Assembly: GCA_037013685.1 (NCBI GenBank)
Contig: CM072888.1
Span: 2,585,034 to 2,649,033, forward strand
Length of the DNA stretch: 64,000 nt
Origin: Acridotheres tristis
Lineage: Eukaryota > Chordata > Aves > Passeriformes > Sturnidae
Reading direction: 5' to 3'
A model generated the notes under the pieces. That model saw only the letters and a program-made list of their open reading frames with translations. It searched no databases and had not been told where the DNA came from. Made by a program: the position numbers and the translations under genes. This document shows positions 35,669-49,100 of this stretch, piece by piece; the stretch's first letter is position 1; each line of letters starts with the position of its first letter.

Positions 35669-38600
35669 TACATTCCTTTATACTACAGAGCTATATGTTT
35701 AACATTGTACTGTTTAGAGCATTTCTCTCAGGAATTATATCATTTTCTTTTATTATTTACACTTCTTATAGACCGTTCACTTCATATTCAGTATAAATAT
35801 TGCAACACTGCACTCCCCTAAGTGAGTTTTTTTTATTTCATTAAACATTTCCCTCTGTGAAATACCCTCTTCAATAAAGCATGGCAGCAATAATAAATGA
35901 CCCACAGCAAGAGAAGTGGAATGGGAAAAGTATAACAGGAGGAATTCTCCTGTTTCATAGACGTTCCATTAATTTATTTCCAGCAGGCAAACTCCATTTC
36001 CCTCTCAGCAGAGCAAACCCTCAAGTGTGGCTCAGGCAACACTCTTATGGTAGAGGCTCAAATAAATGCCTCACAGTTTTCTACTGACACCTCCTCAATA
36101 GTTAAACCTCCTCTGCCAAACAGGTAAAGTCACAGAGTTCACATTAAATATCACTATATCCATCAGCACTAAAACGAGCAGTTTCAACATTTGGGGGTGT
36201 TGATGGAAACCAAAAAAATTCTTGGGGAGATGGAGTGGCTGCAAGCTGAACAGGTGACACCACTCCTGGAAATGCAAGGCACCAGGCACTGCTGAGTCAC
36301 CCCCGGGCATTGCCATCACTTTGTAACCCGGACAGCATTAACAACACAGCATGAATCTCTTCCAAATGCTCTCGGCATTTAGCTCTGCACCTCAGTTCTG
36401 AACTGCTGAGCTTCTGCTTTCCAGTCCTGCTTTCCACCATGGAAATCTCCAACCCAAACCCTGTTGGTTAGCACTGAAAAAGGGAAAGTCCTCTAATATT
36501 CTCCTTTTATAATTGCACCATCAACAGCTCAGGGAGGGGAAAGTGCTTGACTAATATTTATCAGTGAAGGCTTACAATGTTTTTTCTTTTGCCCCAAGCA
36601 TAGATCACTGACAAGAGAAAAAAATCCAAGAGGAGGTGATTTCTCGATTATCAAACTGTCTTTAGGATGCATATCCTTTTACACTTGCCATTTTTTATGC
36701 AGGGGTTGTTTGCCTTCACTGAAATACCACATATGCTTAAATGTCTGAGTCACTTTTTCTCAGCCTCTTCCTTCATTGTTGGATTATGTTTTCAAGGAGA
36801 AACCTTTACCAGTCACCACTGCAGAGTGTCTCTCTAAAAGGAGATGCAAGTACCTGTTTTCCATGGTCTTCTTGAACATGTTCTGTCATTCCAAATCCAA
36901 TTTGGATTCCTTCAGATCCCAGAAAGATCACTTGAACATCATGCCAAACCCTTAATTGCAAATGGGCTAAGGACTCACACAGAAAGGAAGCACAAATAGT
37001 TGGGTGTAAAGAGGGAGCCTTTTACAGACCTGTTTTCAAGGTGAAAGTTTATGTACAAAATACCAGTTCAAGACTCAGATTTTCTTAGAGCAGAAAAGCA
37101 GAAGTATTTTAGAGTGTTTTAGAACTTGGCGTCCACAACTGGACAGATCTCAGGTGCACAGGTTCTCTTATACATTTGCCCTAAGATCCTCTCCTTGCAG
37201 AATCAAGTCCTTTTGTGTTTCTACACAAAAAATTCTGCTTAGAATTTGGATAATCTCAAAACCAGATGAAACGAACATATGAACAATGAGAAATCAGTAT
37301 CTATTCTGGAAAATCAACTTGGGCAGAAAAGCAATGAAGATGTTGGCCTGTTTCCTCTATCAGAAAATTCTCTCTGAGCCTGTCATTTTGCTGTCCACAG
37401 GGAAAAAGAGGGAGGTCTCCATGTAAACTCAGATCTGGTGATTTTCATCAGCTGCATCTCTGGTGCTTCTATGAGGCATTTAAGACTTAATGTCTACTTT
37501 GGTATATTTTTAAAAATCAGTGAAGTGATAAGTTCAAAGCAGCTTCTGACCACACTGTGCTTTAGAACATTTAAGAAAGCCTAATAGACCATTGAGTCAT
37601 TTTCCTGATATTTATAACATTAAGAATAATAACATCCTGAGGGATGAGGCTACAGAAAACATGTACAGTCATCCTCTAACAGAACAGCTTCAGCAGAGAA
37701 AGATGCTGTTAGAATAATCTTCCTGATTACAGCCTAGAAAGGACATACATTGCAGAACACATTGCATTCTTCCCTCAGCCTTTTGGGAAAGTGCTGACAA
37801 ATCCCACATGACAAGCCCTGTGCAAAATGTAAGCAAGAGACCGAAAAGAAGATGCAGAGTTCAAATGAAAATCTCAATTATACACCAGCATTCAGTCAAT
37901 GCTGAGACCTCAATTAGCAGATTCTGTAAGGACTAAGTAAAAGCAGCAAGTGAAAACCTGCGCAGGTTTATTTAGACAGCCTGAGGAAATGGAGTTTCTT
38001 CTAATGCATCCGTGTCATATTGTTTCTCTGAGCAGTCAGTGTTGCCTTACTGGTTCTTCATACTCGACTTCACATTTAGTTGACTCCTAACTGGACAGTG
38101 AAATTCTGTGTAAATGTATTTCTATTGCCATTCTCTGCTCTGGGTGACACAGCTGACTCTATGCCAGGGGCAAGTAATGCAAATTTGTAACCAGAGAAGA
38201 CTGTCTCAATCAGATTTAGGAAATGCATGTTATTTCAATATTCAATAGTTTCCATCACTAAAGCTCTTCTGAGGCTGCCTTAATACCCTCTGTGTGCTTT
38301 TCTTTCTAATTATATGTATACAGCTAGGATCTCATTAGCCACATACCTGCCATGTCTCTGCTCAGAGACTGCAGTTCACTTCCTGACTCTGTTCCTTAAA
38401 AGATGTGCCAGGAAAGGACTTTTAAAGAAACATCAGTACCACCGGAGTTTCCCAGACATTGTGTGAGGGGCACTGGAAAAGCAGCCCCAAGAATTCCTGC
38501 CACACAGCTCTGCTCTTTTGCTGAGTCTGCACAGATCTGCTCCTGGCAGTATCACACACACAAGGACCCTTTATGTCAAGTGCTCTAACTGGGAAAGGAG

Positions 38601-40462
38601 GGCCAGCCAAAAGCTCTTGAAAAGCCTCTGTTCCCAGCATTTCACTTCATATCCCGTTTCCAAAACACAATTTAAATGTCACTTTGCTAATCCCTTCATA
38701 CATAGTTATTCGTTGTGGAGCCAAGGAAGCAATTCCAACCTTTGTTGGTAAAGAAAGAAAAAATGCACTCAGGGCTGACTGTTTACATGACAAGAAAGGT
38801 TTCCCAAACCAGATGCCTTTCCCCAGGCTGGCTGAGCAATCCTCACAGCAAGGGGGGAGCAGAGCGACTGAGGATGTTCAAGTTCCCAGTTCAGTAAAAG
38901 GAAATCAAGTTGAAGAAAGCAGAACAGGAATCTTCAGGACTGCAAAGCTCATTTTGGAGTGCAGGTAGAGGAAGTGTTAACACGACTGAGCTGAAGTCTG
39001 TTTTCCTGGCTGCTTGTTCTCCAGGAGAGGACACAGCATCAGCAACCCCTCCAGCTCTGAGAGAGCCTCCTGAGCCAGCAGCACCGGCACAGAGACCTGC
39101 CCGGCCTCCAGGAAAATCCTGGAGCCCTCCGGTGGCCAGAGCTGCCTCAGCTCCTGACACGGCTTCTGCTTTAGCTCCCTCTTGCAGAACTTTAATGGAA
39201 AGATGTGCTATTTTTACCCGTTTTGACACTGCTGATGGATGGAGTCCCTGGCAGGAGTCAAAAGGCTGCTATTTTCTTGGGACTGCTCCTTGGCTTTCAA
39301 ACTGTCTTGTCCTGCTTTCAGATAACCAAAATCTTTTTACTAACCATGCTGGAAAGTATTGCTTTAGCTGGGCTTTTGGGAAATTAGGGAAGTGGTTTAT
39401 TCTCTGATCGTTTCAATAAAAATATAAGTAAATGACACTGGCAGAAAACTTGAGTACCTTGGTAGAATTTTAAGTTTGCAAACTTAGAATTTAATGAGGT
39501 TCACATGTACCCTTGTAGCCACTAAAGTACCTACTCAGAATGCACTCTCTTTTTTGTGATATAAATTTAATTTTCTTCCACTGCAATGCAAATACCTTTA
39601 TTCCACTGTTTATAGGAACAGATCTATAAAGAAGACCGAACACTTTGCAGTGCACCAATCTCTGTGGTGCTCAAGGGTCATGAATAACACATGGCCACTA
39701 CTTGAGGAGCATTAATGGTGTCCCTTAATGTGCTTTTACACGTTGAATTGTGCTCTCCTCTGCAACACCCTCGGATATTTCACCAGGTTACTTAGAAAGC
39801 AGGGCCCTACTCTGCAAGACAGAACTCGCTGGGACAACACACCCAAAGCACAGAGATGAAAAGAATCCAGCTTCAGCAGATCTTATCAAGGCACAGGATA
39901 CTCTGAGGCACGATGAAGTGAAGGGGGAACTGTCGCTCGTTTCCCCTTTTCTAGAGCTTCAAGGGAAAGCAAATCTCATTCCTGCCAGCCAGTCTTTATG
40001 TAATGTCCTCATTGTCAAGTGCATGCCCAATAATGAGGAACAGAATTGCTGCCCAGGGTTTTGGCATGACAGTGACCAAATATTAAAGTGTTGCATTTCT
40101 TTATAAAGACATGAAATTCCAAGGCAAGGCATCATACTTCAGACAACCTTCCACAGGTGATGACCTATATTCTTTGGAGAACTTATGGAAAAGCAGACAG
40201 CAATGTGATGTTATTTTTTCCACATTTTGCTGCTGCATTACTTTCAGAAAAACACCCCACATATAGATTACAGATTATAGAGGCAACATCTGTGCTCTCA
40301 CAAGAACCACATGTGGCTGGTTAACTCTTCCAGAGGAACTGACTGACTCAGACAACTTTATACATGGTTGTAAAGATGCAGTTACACCTTTCCACCTAAC
40401 TACACATTCCAGCTGCAGTACTCCAGCTGCCTGGGACATCCTTAGATCTCTTCAGCACACTT

Positions 40463-40500
40463 TGGGCCAGATTCTCAACTCATAGTAAATTTTCCCTGCT
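40463..40500 (+). repeat. Possible fragment of the GGGCCAGATTCT repeat
   Basis: GGGCCAGATTCTCAACTCAT has the same beginning as the ancient repeat at 5629, and a GGCCGAATTTGCTCTG segment at 40770-40785 may be a second end. The match is short. Confidence 0.3.
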
Positions 40501-41512
40501 TTACTAAGCTGTAGACCCAAATTGGTGTATCCTGTTTAGCAGCAGATGAGGAATAGCATACTGTTCCCTCGATGAACATCACACTGGATGAAGAGCTTTA
40601 GGAATTACAGTTGTTAAGTAAATACATTTGAAACCCAGAAAACTATTGCCGTATTTTTGATATAAAATCACTCCTCGGTATTTTAGCCAAGAAAGAGTAA
40701 GGGATCACTTCGACTATCCTCACTTCAAATCTAATTCAGCCTCATGAAAATCACTGATTTTACACCGTGGCCGAATTTGCTCTGTTGTAATTTGAGATGG
40801 CAGAGAGGCTGGAGAGGTATAATAGCTATTCTTGCTCAAAACAATCCACATCTGCCCTCCTTTTCTTGTTAATTACTGTTTTATGAGATACTAATTCTTG
40901 GTCCAGATGACATATTGATACAGCCACAAAGACTTAGAAGAATTGTTCCTGCTATAGAAAGACTTAAGCATTTTTACTTGCTGAAATAAATTTTAAGCCC
41001 TCACTTCACAAAACCTGTGAAATGCTATTTCAATAATAGATCTTTTAGCTCTGCAGAAGAATGTGAGTGTGTTATAAATAAGCTATAGCTCTTTACTGCT
41101 TTATGGCATGTGAAGATTAGCTTTTTCCAGATATTACTTACTGTGAAGTAAATATACTGGTGTCCTGCTGATAAGTCCATTATTTCTTTATAGCTGCAAA
41201 TAAAGCCTGTTCCCCCTTATAGATATCTCTGACAAGCTTGTGAAAATATGCCTCACACAGACACTGCCAGTGAGTCACCTACAGTATTGCCTCAAGTGTA
41301 GCTGAAGCCTCTGGACTTTTCAAAGTGTTCCCAGAAACTCAGCTCACCTCTGCTCTTCACAGCCTGTACCTGAGGAATAAAGATTTTGATAGTTGATAAA
41401 CCTGGCCAGCTGTTGCCCGACACTGGAAAGGGACTTCCAAAGGTGTTTGGCCCTTTCCAAAAGAACCTTTCCCAACAATCAAATTGCAAATGAAATCTCT
41501 CTGGGGATCACA

Positions 41513-41540
41513 ACTAGTGACACTGCAATGTGTCACTAGT
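41513..41540. repeat. Perfect 11-bp stem hairpin
   Basis: ACTAGTGACAC and GTGTCACTAGT are exact reverse complements separated by a six-base loop, TGCAAT. No T-run follows and no gene is nearby. Confidence 0.8.
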
Positions 41541-43119
41541 CTGGAACCCTGGGGAATGGCTGATCCTGCTCCAGAGTTATGGACTTCGGCATAGACACAA
41601 GGAATTCTTTTTCATCGCCCCAGGTGCAGCTGGGAAAGAAAGAAAGTTTGCCAAGAGTGCAAGAAATGTTAAGACAGCAAGTGCTGCAGGTGGCTCTTGA
41701 CAGCAACTCAGCAGGGGTGTCTCTGATTCAGGATCAGAGCTGCTACATCTGGAATTTGTCAGCAGCCAGTGGACATATTCTGAAAGAAAAGTGGGATAGG
41801 TCTTTTCAAAGGTGAATGATGAAATTTATTTCAGTTAATCAAGGGCTGCAAAAGCATTAAACACACAGTGCCTAAAAGCCTGAGGTGTCTGCTGCAATGC
41901 ATCTGGGCTGGAAAGTTGCTGTGATTTTGGTATGCAAAACCAGGCCTCTGAAGAACATCAGAGATTTGCTGCATACACCAGCAGCCAGCTTGGGGCTCTT
42001 TTCCTCAGGGAGGAGTTCCCATGCAAGGCATGGAGCTGACCAGATAATCCACATTCCTGGGAACAGCAGTAAGTAATCTGAAGGGGCTGCTGGAGCTCCA
42101 TGGCCCATGCATAGGAGCTCCAGCAGGAGGCAGGTTTTGGTGCCTGGGGCTGCTGTCATCCATGACTCCTGAAGTTCTGCCATCTGATGGCTCTCAGGAG
42201 TACAAACCACAGGGCTCTGACGTCGGAGGGTGGGAGCATTTTAGCCATTCTAGCTGTGGGAGTTTTCATTTACCAGGCAGCCATTAACCACCTCTCCCAC
42301 TGACATCAGCCATTCCTCAGCTTTTCTCCGTACCTTCCAAATGGGATTTTTGACTCCAGCTCTTTGAGTAGTGTCCATATGCTGAAGGAAGAGGAAAGCT
42401 GCAAGTAAATGCAGTGATTTTTCATTTTTTCAACATGGAAAAACATTACATGCCAAGAAATGTCCTCTTTGTACTTGTTCAGACAAGTTGCTAATGTCTA
42501 TATTGCAAGATTCAAGAGATAAAATAATCTCTGTTCTGTGTGCACATGTGGGAAGGAGAAGGGCTAACAGAATGTAAATTTTGACTGTGTTGAAAGCACA
42601 GCCCTGTGGAAATAACTCCCTGCCATGCTCAGCTGCAATGAGGAAGCACTGCTGGAGAGAAGAAACAGAAGAATCTTCATGAGCGTTGCCTTTTCCCCTC
42701 TGTGCCTGGTGATATTTAGCAAGTCTTTCCCCAGTCTTACTGGTGGAGTTGGGAGTGATCTGTTCTCCAAAGGGGTGGGAAAGGACAGCTCTTTATTTTA
42801 AACACATGGTGAAAATGCTGAATATAACATTGGGAATTCGCAGCTGGGAACCAGCTAGCAAAAGGGATATGAATTTTAAAAAATATCCCAATAATTAAGT
42901 CATACCTCAAAAAGAACTTAGCAAAATCTTTGCAGCTGGAAGAGGGCAGGAAGATAGAGTGGATTTGCACATTCAGTTTATTTATTATTCCAAAATAAAC
43001 TGAAAACCAGGCTTAGAAGTGCAAATGGGCAGCCCAGCAGTGGAAGAGTGGGCAATGGTTGTACAGAACATTCTTTAAAGATTAGTCACTTTAATGTGCC
43101 CATATGTACCTTTGAAAAG

Positions 43120-43187
43120 TGGACCAGATTCTCTGTGGGTGTAAAAGGCAGCAGTTCACAGAACTCAATTATTTATACCAGCAGATA
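43120..43187 (+). repeat. Ancient palindromic-type repeat fragment
   Basis: GGACCAGATTCTCTGTGGGT with GTGTAAAAGGCAGCAGTTCA, GAACTCAATTATTTATACC and AGCAGA resembles the same family as 5629-5722. Degenerate; recognised from memory. Confidence 0.4.
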
Positions 43188-46100
43188 CTCTAGATAATGT
43201 TTCTACTCCTGGCAAATACCAAAGTATGAAAACTCGACAAAAATACACACAGAATAGCATAGAGGGGAAGAGCAGACCTTGCAAAAAGTGCTTCTCTTCC
43301 TGCTAAAAATACACATTAGATTTTCCTTTTAGTTTAAAAAAGATTTGCTCTAGAAATCTACTTTCCCCAAGCTGTGCAGCTAATTTTAGTGGCTTCCACA
43401 TGTCACAACACTAAACAATTGTGCCAGCTTGCCCATTCCTAATAGGGGGTATTTATCTGTTTGCTTTCCAAGCAGTCACTGAGGTGAAACCTATCTGGCA
43501 ATATTCAGCATACTGAGAAGAGAAAACCAGCTCTGATGCCCATGGATACCATCCTGGGTACAACTGCTGGAGGATAACCAGCTTAGCCAGCTCCTGTTAA
43601 GAATATCTCTGAGAACTATGTGTGTATTTGTAACCTCAGTTACCCTTGGGCTCCTGTGTCCATCTGTGGTGGTTTTGGCCTTTTCTCAGTTTTGTGACCC
43701 CTCCCTTCTTCGAATAATAAGAAATTATCATAGTCAGAAAAGAGACTTAATCTAGATTGCATTAAAAGCAAAAAATCAAAATGCCTCCCTGCAAGACTGC
43801 AATTCTCTCTTTCATTTTCTCTGACAGTGGCAATGACATTTAATCAGAGAAGGGGGAAGTTCAGACTGAGGAGGAGTCATTGATGCAGAGCTGTGTCTGT
43901 TACTGGTGGTGGGTAAAGTTTTGGCATTATTCTTCACCATTTGGAATTTCTTCACAATTTTGAATTCTTGCTTTTAACCTCTCTCTTTAAAGACAGCTAC
44001 ATATGTGAAACTCTAAGTACAATTCATTTATCTAGGGCTTTTTCAGCCCAGCTCACCATTTACCATTAATCCACCTGTCTGGGTATGAATTTTCTGCTTG
44101 TCTATTTTTGGTATAACTCCCTACTTTTCGTCAGTAGTTTTTTAGAAAGAAGTTGAAAAGGTAAAGTAGACATGTTATGCTTAATACACACAAGCTGTGA
44201 CTAGAGTCTGACTTATTGTTCTTTTTTTGTGTCTTCTAAGAGGAAAAACAGGGAATTTTTAATCAATAATTTGATCAAATGCAAACCCAGGAACTTTTCT
44301 CTTTTATAGCACACCAATACAAAACTGGAATAAACAAATGCTTGAGAAAAAATTTCTCAAAAAAACCCCATCGTAAAGGACAATTAACATTTTGCAGTGG
44401 TATGAAGTAAACTTTTTACAGGACTTAGAACTTTTGTGCCAATATTTACCAAACAAAGCATCACAAGCCACACAATGACCCAAATTCACTTGCCATTTAC
44501 AGCCATGCAAATCCCTCTCAAGTATAAAGAAATACACTATTCCAAAATAAATCTGGCTTTAAATAAAGATGTGAGATTATCATCCTGCTTGAGAAATGTA
44601 CTTTATAACCTAAGAGAAAGAATTCTTCTAAGCAGCTCTGACATGGTATTTGGACAGCTGTTTAATAACAACATAAAATGCTGCTAGTTGAGTTCTATTA
44701 TAGTTTCTCCTTGTGCTTCCAGCTGGCTGCTGCCTGCTCTAAGGGGAATGGAGACCAGAGCCAAAGATACACATTGCTCTGTGCAAGAATCAGAGAAAGG
44801 AAAGGCTGGGAGCCAAATCAGCCCCTCTGCTGCTGGGTGCCTTGGGCTGGAATTCACACCAAGACTGGCCAGAACTGGCCTGGAATCTCATCAGGAAATG
44901 CAGACACAGATGTCACACTTCCACACATGTGGTCCAAGGCCACTGCAGTCTTTCCATGGCTCTTGGGTCTGATGTCCTGTGGCATGACCAACCTCCCTCT
45001 GGGGATGAGGTTGTGACCCCTCTGGAAAACCCAGCTTGGCAAACTTGCCAGGCCTTCAGCAGGGAAAACTGACTCTGATCTCACCCTTGGGAAACCTGGG
45101 CCCCGAGCCCATGACAGGAAAGTGTTGGGATGTACAAAAGCTCATTCATGCTTAGACACGTGTAACGTCATCGGGGAGGGTGAAACCATCTGAGAAGGAA
45201 ATGTCAATTCATACAGCTTCTTGGAAAAACTGCACTGAAAGCATGTTTTATCTGAATATGCCAATCTATTCGAGTCAAAACTGTGAGAATGCGTGGTTTC
45301 TATCTTCTTTTGTTTCAAAGAAAGCAGAACAAGAGTTAAAACATGTCACTGCAGAAATGAAGTGATTTTGTGTTTAAAATACCAAACATTTTTTCTTCAT
45401 AACGAATGCTGAAACAATTTTGTTCCACTCCCTAGTGTGACCAGACTTCAAAATTTCTTAAACTTCCCCTGAAAGAAACTGGTTTTGCACAGCTCCAAAA
45501 TTTCGATTGCCAGCTCCTAAAGCATCTTATGGTCTGTGTCCTGCAACTATAATGGACGAGGGACAAAGCCTCTAAGAAAGCCTCACACCTTATTTCTTGT
45601 CCCAGCCTGGCAGCCTCTGATGGCCTTCATCCCTAATAACATTGCTACAACACAGAATTCAGTATCAGTGCAACCCTTCTCTTCTTTTATATACAAACCC
45701 TGAAGTACTGAGGATGCAGAGAGACAAGCAGCACAGGCTTCCACTCCATCACACCATACATGTTTTAATGTCATGTGTTAGCAGCGTTGTGAAACCTCAG
45801 AGTTATTTTGCCCTAACCATGAATAAGGGTCTGTGCAGATTAAGGATGTCAAGCAGCTGATACAGGAGCTCTGTACAAGAAACTTGCCTTTCCCCATTGC
45901 CCCCCATACTGAATTATTCAGAATTCTGCCCGAATGCATTTGCCTGATGTGGAGCCTCTGCATGATGCCCTCATCTTTAATCAGTGTTCTACAGAACCTG
46001 CTTTCCTGTCTGGCCACCACCCAGAAATGGCTTTTGGGTAAAATGAGAAAACGTGCCAAATAAGCATTTAATATAAACCAGGTGGAGATTTGATATGCTT

Positions 46101-49100
46101 CATATGGAAAGCTCCTCCTTGATTTAAACGTGTGTCAGATCAAGTGTCTTGAGTATTTTGCATCAGAAGCCAGGGACCTGGGAACGAGTCCCTGAAGGTC
46201 CTGCCCCAGCTGCAAATGCTCAGGAACAGCCTCTCCTGGAACTGCTCTGGTCAATTAACTCATCCTGGGCAATGCACACTTACCATAACTGTGTGCCTAC
46301 TCTTCCAGTTTAATGCTTTATATAGAACTCTTTCTGTTCATTTGGAGGCACATTCAAAGTAATTTTCTGCTGAAGCAATTATTAGATTTGTCACAGGTTA
46401 GGAAAAAGTCATGGGGGTTCTCATTTTTTTTCCTTCAAAGTTTTTTTGCTATTAATGGATGAATTTCCCAATCTACTCATTTTTTTCCCATGAGCTATTT
46501 TTTACCTAACTAAACTGTTCCTATTATCTACATTTCAAAGTCCTGCTTTGCATATTTGCCTCAAGGTAGTGTAGATTACTGTTAGCACCAAAAACCTCGA
46601 CAGAACTGGAGGTACCAGGGATTGTTTCAATGTGTGTCGTGTTCTGTGGGAAAGACATCAAGGAACTCCCCAAGTTGGGACACAGAAGAGATTCCTATCT
46701 AGCTGTCAGTCCAGCCATTCACATGTAGGTGCAGGAAAATTCACTACAACTTCACAACTTCCTCCTGAATTTAGTTACTCTAATATGTTAATATGCAATG
46801 TCCTGGATAAAAATTATATGATTAATAAATCATATTTCATTTTACCCCGTTAGCAACAAGGAAAAAAACCCCAAACCCAGTGCAACACCACCTTGCAAGA
46901 CAGAGAAACTGAAACTCAATTCCATTTAATTCAAGAAGACAAAAATTCATATAGTTTTTCTGCGAAGCACCCTTGATTTGCATAGAGCCCTATCACCTTG
47001 CAGCATAACTCCCTGCTGTTATGCAGTTACAATTAAATGTGGGAAGCCAAATCCAACAGTTTTCCACTTTTAGAACAGCTGCTCCCAGCATTTATCTGCA
47101 CCTGAAGAAATGGACTTATTTCTTATATATACAAAAAATAGAAATAAGAGAAAATGGACTTTAGGTGCTAGATTTAAAGTGATACCATAAGCATTTAAAT
47201 TCCAGCAGTGGATGACTGCTAGCTTCCTCACCCAGTAGAAAGCAGTATTTAGGCCAGGAACTGCTGGACAAAATCTATACTAAGCAAGATATCAGTTTAG
47301 AATATCCAAGAGGTTTCTGCCATCAAAACCCTCTAACTCCATCTAAACCTTCCATTTTCTGCTTGCACTCAACACCTTTACTAATGCAGGCTAAGTTGGC
47401 ACATTCAGGTGAGACCCTGTGGTTAAAAGGAAGAATGTAATTGTGATAGTTTTGCAGTTTCCTCATATACTTGGTGGCACCTTTCTGAGTAGTGAATATA
47501 TAACTAAGAAATATTAATGACACTTTTTGAAAGCTCACTGTCAGGCCTGGACTGCTTGCAGGATGGCTCTGGTGTTTGCTGGGGAACAGAACATGGTGCT
47601 CAGATGAAGGAAAACTTAAATAAGTGGAAGGACAGGGGTATGAATTAAAACAACTGAGCTAGTGTAGAAAGAAGGAGGTTTGAAGTTAATAAGAATAATG
47701 GATACCATGTGAGCCGACTTGTATGGTTATAATGAAATGAGAATATCTAGGTAGGAGAGGAGGATTTTTATGTCATCATGAGATGATGAGATGGTTAAGC
47801 CTGAAGGTCTGGGTGAATGTCTGCTCCACAGCCAGCTGAGCTCCACAGGTCACAGAATGACCCCGAAAACCTTGGAACCCACTCATATATTCACGTCAGG
47901 ACCAGAAGCCCAACAGTAAAGGCTGAAGTTTGGTTCTCTCTGCACAGTGAGAAAAAGTTGTTGTGGGAGAGAATCTTGTGCATTTTGGTATTTTCCTTTG
48001 AAGGCATGCACTGAAATGCTGGGCACACTCTTCAGATGACGAAGGGGGAAACCAGGAAGCTCCTTATTCAGAAAGCTTATTTGTTCACCCACAAATCCTT
48101 GGGCACAGGGAGTTATGAACTGGCCAGGAGAAATCAATCAGTCTCACAGGAAACTGCAGCAACTGGCTGAAGAGCAAGAGAAAAATGCAGCTACAGGATA
48201 ACAAGGGAGACTGAGAATCTTGTAGTTCTCCAAGGTCAGTGGAACTAAGAGCCATGAAATAGTTTGCTTTGTCAGGGACCACGGCTGGCCAGGAACTTGC
48301 ATTTATTGAAAAGGACCCCCTGCACTCCTGGTTTTTAATAGCATCAGCAACATCATCTTGTTAAGCTGGTACCTGTGGAAAAATGCAACCCTGATTTTTC
48401 CCTGTGTTTTTTTTTGCTATTTCACTCCAAAGAGAACTCAGTAGGCAAAACAGGACACTTCCCTGTAATTTTCACACCTCACACAGGCAGTGATATTTTT
48501 CTAATACTATATATTTCTCTATTTGCACTTCACTCACCAAATGTATCAGAGCTGAAGGCAGCAGATTCATATTTGTGATAAACACATTGCAGTAAAGAAT
48601 ATTCTGTGATTCTAAAGAACAATATCCCTGAGACTGGAAATGTGCAAAGAGAAACAACCCAACCCTTCAAAGAGAGTGATACGGAACGATTTGTGAGGAT
48701 GCAAGGAATTGAAAATGAAAAAGGCTAAAAAGCATCTGCAAATTCCAGCGGTCTTTAAAGTCTATTTTTGGAACATTTGAAAGAATTTTTTATTGAAAGA
48801 ATACTAGAGTAAGACAGTTAATCTTGAAATTACAACAGCAAACCTGACTACAAGCTGAGCAATAGTTTTTGCACCATGTCTTGCTGCCCTCAAAGTGAGC
48901 TGCACCAGCAGCTGCATTTACACAAGTTACTACCAAATAACCAAATCACACTAAATAAACAAAACACTTTTGTTTAGTGAAGTAGGAAAGTGAAGCATCT
49001 TGGCCTAAACCACGGGATTTAGGTGTAGTCTCCACCCCATAGGTACACATCCACTCTTGAGCTGACATAGAAAATTAATTTTGCTATTTATTAATGGTTT

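Larger units (their letters stand above)
35669..43119. other. Intergenic
   Basis: AT-rich non-coding DNA. A GC-richer patch at 39020-39185 leaves both strands open but shows no domain. A short repeat fragment near 40463-40500 and a perfect hairpin at 41513-41540 are listed separately. Confidence 0.6.

Noticed and set aside
44678..45016. 112-codon ATG-started frame in a GC-richer interval
   Set aside because: No recognisable domain and no splice or promoter context that stands out; length is within chance expectation.
48597..48618. ATTCTGTGATTCTA resembling a CR1 tail
   Set aside because: No CR1 body precedes it on the plus strand or follows it in reverse complement, so the short match is not enough.
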